From the NCBI GenBank assembly GCA_030272155.1, contig CP126194.1, positions 3,091,501-3,155,500 of the forward strand: DNA of 64,000 nucleotides, read 5' to 3'. The notes beneath the pieces are model-generated. The model saw nothing but the letters and a program-made list of their open reading frames with translations. It had not been told where the DNA came from and did not search any database. Both the position numbers and the translations under genes were made by a program. Positions 58,593 through 64,000 of this stretch are shown here, piece after piece (position 1 is the stretch's first letter; every line of letters begins with the position of its first letter). The DNA comes from Tetradesmus obliquus. Its lineage: Eukaryota > Chlorophyta > Chlorophyceae > Sphaeropleales > Scenedesmaceae.

Positions 58593-59665
58593 ATGGCTGG
58601 ATTGCGCCCCACCTTAGGCGCCTTCGTTGCACTGTTCGCTTTCTTCGTCATCAGCGCAGCACAGCAACAGAGTTGCAAACATGATTCACACGCTGTGTTT
58701 GGCAGCGTAATTAAGACGGAAGACGGACGGCTTGCCTACAGGACAGGTGTCCTGCCAGGTGAGCATTCAGCGTGCAGCAGCCTGCCACATCGTGGCGTTT
58801 GAGCCAGCACAAGTAATGCTCGATCCTTATTAAGGTCCTGGTTTCAGCGGCAGTGACGTTGCTTCAAGCAAGAGGAAACTTGGCACAAATGGGCACTGCC
58901 TGGTGGGCAGCAGCAGCAGCTCCACCTGCACCAGCACCAGCACCAGCCCCAGCGCTAACACAGCGCATGCGTTTGACCATAACACTTTCCAACTGCAGAT
59001 GCTGTGGCTCATGGTGCTTACCTGGACTCCGGGCACACCCCCAGCAACTTTGGCAAGCTGCGCGTGGTCGCATCCAGCAGCTTCAGCGATGCAGAGCAGA
59101 TGGCAGCAGCAGGCTACTTGGAGGGGTACCTGACAGCATCACGCATCAACGACCACCACCACAACTTGAAGCACTACTTCATCCACCAGCTGAATGCCAG
59201 CCTGGAGAAGCCCATGCAGTGGTGAGTGGGCATACGGTGATGTGCAACCTGTGGCTGGCTTGAGCCAATGCACCGTGTGGGTCTTCAGCTCTTGCACATG
59301 CATCTTGCAGGATTGTTTGGCATGCATTTGTGTGAGCCGCACGAACTATGCTGCGCCTCCAGCTTGCAAAGCTTGATGACACATATCCATGGCACGTCAC
59401 GCACCAGGTTGCTGCTGTCTGCTCTGCTGTGCTGCGTGCAGGGTTGACCAGCAGGACAAGTGGCTGCGGCAGCAAGTGGCAGCCAACCAGCAGGACACCT
59501 ACTGGCAGGTGCAGGGCCTGCTGCTAGCACAGCTGGACGGCCTTTATGAGGGCTATGATGCAGCAATGGCAGCAGCAGATGCAGCAGGCACCCTGCCAGC
59601 AGGGGAGTGGCTGTCAAGGGATGCCATCATGTTCCTCAACAGCAACGGTGAGCCCAGGCTGTTTG

Positions 59666-59697
<32 letters not shown>

Positions 59698-60090
59698 GAC
59701 AAAACTGGTTTGATGGGTAGTCAGCTGTAATTTGGCTGTTCCTGCCATTGCTAGGAGGCAGGCAGTCGCTCGAGTTGTGCATCTGTTGCCTGCGGCTTGT
59801 GCTCAAGGCAGCAGCAGCTGCAATGTGCAGCAACCAGCAGTGTTAGGATGTGCCTGGGTTTTCGTCCGTTACCACGTGCTGACATTACATCAACTGTGCG
59901 CTCGTGTTGACAGCAAGTTAATCAAAGAATAGACATCAAGTCATTAACCGAACATTGTGCTGTGTGCTGTGCCCCTGCAGGCGAGCTGTATGACCTGATG
60001 GACATGTATGATGCTGAGGAGGCGGCTGCGCGCCTGGCCAGGATGCAGCCCGATGAGCTGCTCACACACCTGGCCCTGCAGGGTGAGCTC

Positions 60091-60126
<36 letters not shown>

Positions 60127-61821
60127 CAGACGTAAAGCAGCGCCAGCAGCCATGCAGCCGGAGCACCACTAGCAGCCGTGGAGCTGTGTCAGCAGGCGGT
60201 GCATTCATGTATCAACGTGCGGCTTGCTGCATTGCATATGCAGTTTCACTCTTGGCTTTTATTGAACGCCCAGCGTAACCAAACACATACCGGCTGGCCT
60301 GCTGCTGCTGCTGCTGCTGCCCTACAGGCAAGTGCAGTGCGCTGATCAAGGTGACTGCCGACCTGGGCGACCTGCTGTTTGGCCACAGCACCTGGGACAG
60401 CTTCACAGCCATGACGCGCATCTACAAGCACTACCAGCTGCAACTACAGCAGGTGAGGCAGCTTGCCTGTTTCACAGCCTGCAGGCATGGCTGCGGGTAG
60501 CCCTGCTGCTGCAACATGGCTGTGTGGCTGCAATGCACGAAGCTGTTGTGCTGTTGGCTAAGGTTGCCAGCCTAGTGTGCTGCACGGTAGCGCATGTTGA
60601 GTATCACTGTCGTGCTTGCAACGCAGCCAAGGCAGGGACACGTGCCTTCCTGGTTGTTTCTGCATGTCGTATGCCTTCTGTTGGGGTGCCATGCCCTTAC
60701 GGATGGAGTGCAAGGCTTGCTGTGCTGTCTACAATGCATGGCTTTGTCAACCTTGCCTGCTGCTGGCCAGGTGGCTGGTGGCGTGGCCGCCCAGGGCCTG
60801 TTTTGGAAGTGTTGGCACCTCTCCGATGCACTTGTCAACCTATTCAACGCTCAAGCTTGCTGTGCTGCCTGTGTGCTGCTTGCAATGTGCTGTTCCTGCT
60901 GCAGGTGTCTGGCGGTGTTGCTGCCCAGGGCCTGTCCTTCTCCTCCTACCCCGGGGAGCTGGCCAGCGATGATGACTTCTACATGACCAGTGCCCAGCTG
61001 GTGGTGCTGGAGACCACCAACCACATCTACAACTTCAGCATCCTGGAGGTGCGCTGTTTGGTGTGGCCTGTGCGCTTGCGGGTGTGTGTGGATACGTGTA
61101 TATATAAGGTAAGAACGCAATGGATTAGTGTGGCTTGGTGGGTGCTGGAAACCACCAACCACATCTACAACTTCAGCATACTGGAGATGCGCTGTTCGTG
61201 TGGCAGTGGCTGCGCATTTGTGTGTGTATATATGATTCCGTGTCAGTGCGAGGCGCTACTGCACTGCAGCGGTCACTATGTGACACTGGTGCTAGGCACG
61301 CAATCTGCCGCGCGGGCCTTCACATGGCTTGAGACTGACGCTCCTCTCGTTGGACGTCTACATTGTCGCCCCGCCTGCAGGGCCTGAGCCCGGCATCTGT
61401 GCCCAGCTGGCAGCGCGTGCGTGCCGCCAACCTGCTGGCCAGCAACGGCAGCGCCTGGGTGGACACCTTCAAGCGCCACAACAGCGGCACCTACAACAAC
61501 CAGGTGGGGAGGGATGGGGAAGCAGCTGCTACGCGCCTGTCCGCGTCTGTGTGGTGCATTGGTCTGTGGCATTGTCAGCATGCATATGATCCTTGCATGC
61601 ATGCCGTGCAAGGCAAAAACCTGTTTCGGCACTTGAAGAAGGTGACGGGAACTGCTTGTTTCGACCCTCTCGTGCCACTCAGTCACACATCAGTTGTTTA
61701 TCACCAGACAGCTGTATCTCGCGCTCTCAACAGGGCATGATGCTGAAACTGGAAGCAGTGTACTGCCGCACACATTGTGTTACAGCTGCCTGACAACGCT
61801 GCTGCCTGCCTGCGCTTCTGG

Positions 61822-61856
<35 letters not shown>

Positions 61857-63199
61857 CGCTGCCTGCGCTGCCTCCTCCTTGCAGTACATGATGACTTGAA
61901 GCGCTTCGTGCTATCGTACACCGTGCATCACAACTCGCTGACAGTTGTGTCTGCCTGCCTGCCTGCCGTGCCTCCTCCCTGCAGTACATGGTGCTGGACT
62001 TGAAGCGCTTTGTGCCGCGCAAGCAGCTGCAGGAGGGGCTGCTGTGGGTGGCTGAGCAGCTGCCAGGAGTGGTGGAGGCGGCTGACATGACACAGGTGCG
62101 GTGCCTGGACAGTTATTGTTACATCATTATTTGCAACATGCACCGCAGGTGCTGTTGTGTGAGCAGCGTTGTTGTCATTGTAGTAAGCAGTGTACTTTGC
62201 GGTCTGTGTTGGACTGGTGCATGCACAAACAACAATGTTGGTGTGACTGGTGTTTGCTGCGATGCCGCATGCACTGTTGCTCAGTCAGCTGTCTCCTGCC
62301 CAGCAGCATGGTTGTGTGATGCGCTGCTGCTTGTGACGCTGCTGCGGCATGCATTGCAGGTGTTGGCTCGGGGCTACTGGCCATCCTACAACGTGGCATT
62401 CTTCCCCAACATTTATGAGAAGGCCGGTGAGTGTTCGCCGCACATACAAGTGGAGGCTTATATCCTGCAGCTGTACAGCCATAGCGGCTGCACGTTCTGA
62501 TGCACTCCTGACTCACCCGTCTGTTGCAGATGTGCTGCCGTGCTGCTTGCCAGTGTCACCCACGTCTCAGCTGAGCCAGGCGGCCCTGACGCTGCTGCTG
62601 CTGCTGCTGCTGCTGCTGGTTTGCCATGTTCTTGCCGTGCCCAGGCTACCCCAGCCTCATTGATGCAGCTCAGGGCAAGGGCCCACAGTATGGCGACCCT
62701 GCTCGATGGCTGATGTACCAGGTGAGGCGCGGGCAACAACACATGTTGATTGAATTGGCAGGTGAATCCAGTATTGGTCGGTAAAACGCAGCATGTGCCT
62801 GTCAATTTCACCCCTCATGGCTCAAGTGAAGCCCACGGCCGCAGCTAGGGCTGTGTGGCTGCGGACGTGCTATTGGAGAGGCCTCCCTACTTGCCACCTG
62901 TGCAACAGGCACACCAGTGGATGTCGAGGTGTTGTTTGACTTGCGTATGCCCAAGATGGCGGCTGAAGATATCAACATGTGCTGCATGCTGTGCAGGTGT
63001 CGCCGCGTGCCAACATTTTCAGGCGTGATCAGGGGAACGTGCACGACCTGGAGCACCTGAAGCACCTCATGCGATATAACGACTTCCAAAATGACGACCT
63101 GTCAAACGGCCAGCCGGTGGCCTCTGTGTGCTCGCGTGGCGACCTGGCTAAGACGGGCGCCATTCCAAAGGGCTGCTATGATACCAAGGTGAGTTTTGC

Positions 63200-63239
<40 letters not shown>

Positions 63240-63881
63240 CTGCAGTGTGGCTTTTTGCAATATTGCTCTGCCAATAAACTGTAGTGGTGCACGTATTGTA
63301 GGGGAAGTTGTGCTATGCGGCAGGGATTCCCCCACCTCCACTGCTCGCACTGGGTGTGCTGCTGTGCTTGCTTCAAAATGAGATAGGTCGATTGCTGTGT
63401 TGTTGGTGCGTTGTTTGATGGCCAACGCCAACTGCTGCTGCTCCTGCTGCTGCTGCTGCTGCTGCTGCAGGTGTCCAGCTACAGCATGGCGCTTGCCATG
63501 GAGAGTGAGGTGGTGGGCGGGCCCACAGCGCAGGGCCAGCCCGCATTCGAGTGGGGGGACAAGTGGGACGGCTTCGCGCACAGGGGCATGCCCAACCGGT
63601 GAGCAGCGCAGCATTGCAGCCGTAGCTATGTGCATCGGGATGGGGTGTGTCAAGTTAAATGCGTCAAGTCACTGAGCAGCTGCTCATGGCGCAGCAGTCG
63701 AGGCTTGCAAGTCGTGTTGCGCATTACTCATGGAGAGATGGTTGAGGAGCGTCACTACCATCACATGTGAACTGCTTGCTCACCGTTTGTCTTGCGGCTG
63801 CTTGCTTGCAGGTATGACTTCAGGTTTGAGAAGCAGTCTGCTGCAGACCTGTTGCTGCCAGGAGTGGAGTGCGTAGCTGGC

Positions 63882-63915
<34 letters not shown>

Positions 63916-63977
63916 GCTCAATCCTGGTGGCAGGCAGTGCAGGGAGCGCAGGGACTGCTGCACTGCAGGAGATGTGA
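58593..63977 (+). CDS. Phospholipase B-like (PLBD/laminal-ancestor family) secretory hydrolase
   Basis: Ntn-hydrolase-fold protein of lysosome-like compartments; the family hydrolyses acyl or amide bonds in lipids, but the natural substrate is often unclear. Thirteen exons: 58593-58758, 58999-59221, 59442-59647, 59981-60082, 60328-60452, 60905-61048, 61381-61503, 61985-62095, 62360-62426, 62645-62721, 62997-63188, 63471-63598, 63812-63977; 609 residues. A signal peptide (GAFVALFAFFVIS) starts the protein. The nucleophile region reads GKCSALIKVTADLGDLLFGH, placing the catalytic Cys at about residue 235, where the family self-cleaves. Other family blocks: QLVVLETTNHIYNFSI, GTYNNQYMVLDLKRF, RGYWPSYNVAFFPNIY, RANIFRRDQGNVHDLE, MRYNDFQNDDLSNG and NRYDFRF. 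The C-terminus has a poly-Gln run. Introns 5, 6 and 7 hold exon-edge copies. Confidence 0.95.
60764..60806 (+). repeat. Upstream copy of the start of phospholipase exon 6
   Basis: CCAGGTGGCTGGTGGCGTGG and CCGCCCAGGGCCTG corresponds to the acceptor and first codons (VSGGVAAQGL) of the exon at 60905, about 136 bases away. Confidence 0.82.
61138..61192 (+). repeat. Downstream copy of the 3' end of phospholipase exon 6
   Basis: GTGCTGGAAACCACCAACCA and CATCTACAACTTCAGCATAC repeats LETTNHIYNFSILE 139 bases past the original. The donor GGTGCGC of the original has become GATGCGC, so the copy cannot be used as a donor. Confidence 0.9.
61818..61915 (+). repeat. (CCTG)n run and copy of the start of phospholipase exon 8
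   Basis: A CCTG tetranucleotide run (about 61820-61860) is followed by CTTGCAGTACATGATGACTT and GAAGCGCTTCGTG, a copy of the acceptor and start of the exon at 61985; a shorter CCTG run also precedes the real acceptor, so the duplication included both. Confidence 0.85.
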
Positions 63978-64000
63978 GGGGCGATCATCTGGTGCGACCT

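Overview
The window reads as nuclear DNA of a green alga (Chlorophyta, most likely Chlorophyceae, perhaps a Sphaeropleales/Scenedesmaceae type; this placement is inference). The signs are many short GT-AG introns, heavy CAG/CTG trinucleotide runs giving poly-Gln and poly-Ala tracts, TGTAA polyadenylation-type signals after several stops, and an algal gene set (starch phosphorylase, peptide-amidating enzyme, HD-type cyclic nucleotide phosphodiesterases, a ciliary transition-zone protein). No rRNA, tRNA, CRISPR array, transposase or reverse transcriptase was recognised.

Layout: a 50-52 bp minisatellite (1-1095), perhaps inside an intron of a gene entering from the left; an unrecognised minus-strand gene (3915-5490); a plus-strand M3 zinc oligopeptidase (5597-12913) starting 106 bp from it; two tandem membrane-anchored cyclic nucleotide phosphodiesterases (13574-16347 and 18845-21660) separated by an uninterrupted (ATG)139 array; a bifunctional PHM-PAL peptide-amidating enzyme with a C-terminal membrane anchor (23106-28886); a minus-strand low-complexity acidic protein (30798-33045) divergent from a SAM-dependent methyltransferase (33938-35844); a 21-exon minus-strand alpha-glucan (starch) phosphorylase with an N-terminal ACT domain (38264-49826); a minus-strand coiled-coil protein of unknown function (50145-about 52098) divergent from a TPR / family-16 methyltransferase / P-loop kinase fusion (52664-56177); TMEM107 (56708-57871); and a phospholipase B-like hydrolase (58593-63977).

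Exon models were built by hand from splice sites and reading phase. For every complete model the exon lengths sum to a multiple of three and the phases join without a break. They have not been tested against transcripts.

The strongest unexplained structure is shared by unrelated genes. Introns repeatedly carry extra, partly decayed copies of the edge of the neighbouring exon together with its splice site: acceptor-side copies upstream, donor-side copies downstream. At least twenty such copies or clusters occur in the oligopeptidase, amidating enzyme, phosphorylase, phospholipase and the first minus-strand gene. Two clusters keep exact multiples of three (135 bp and 111 bp) and stay open, so they could act as in-frame alternative acceptors. 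Many 3' splice sites are also formed directly by the end of a (CTG)n run.
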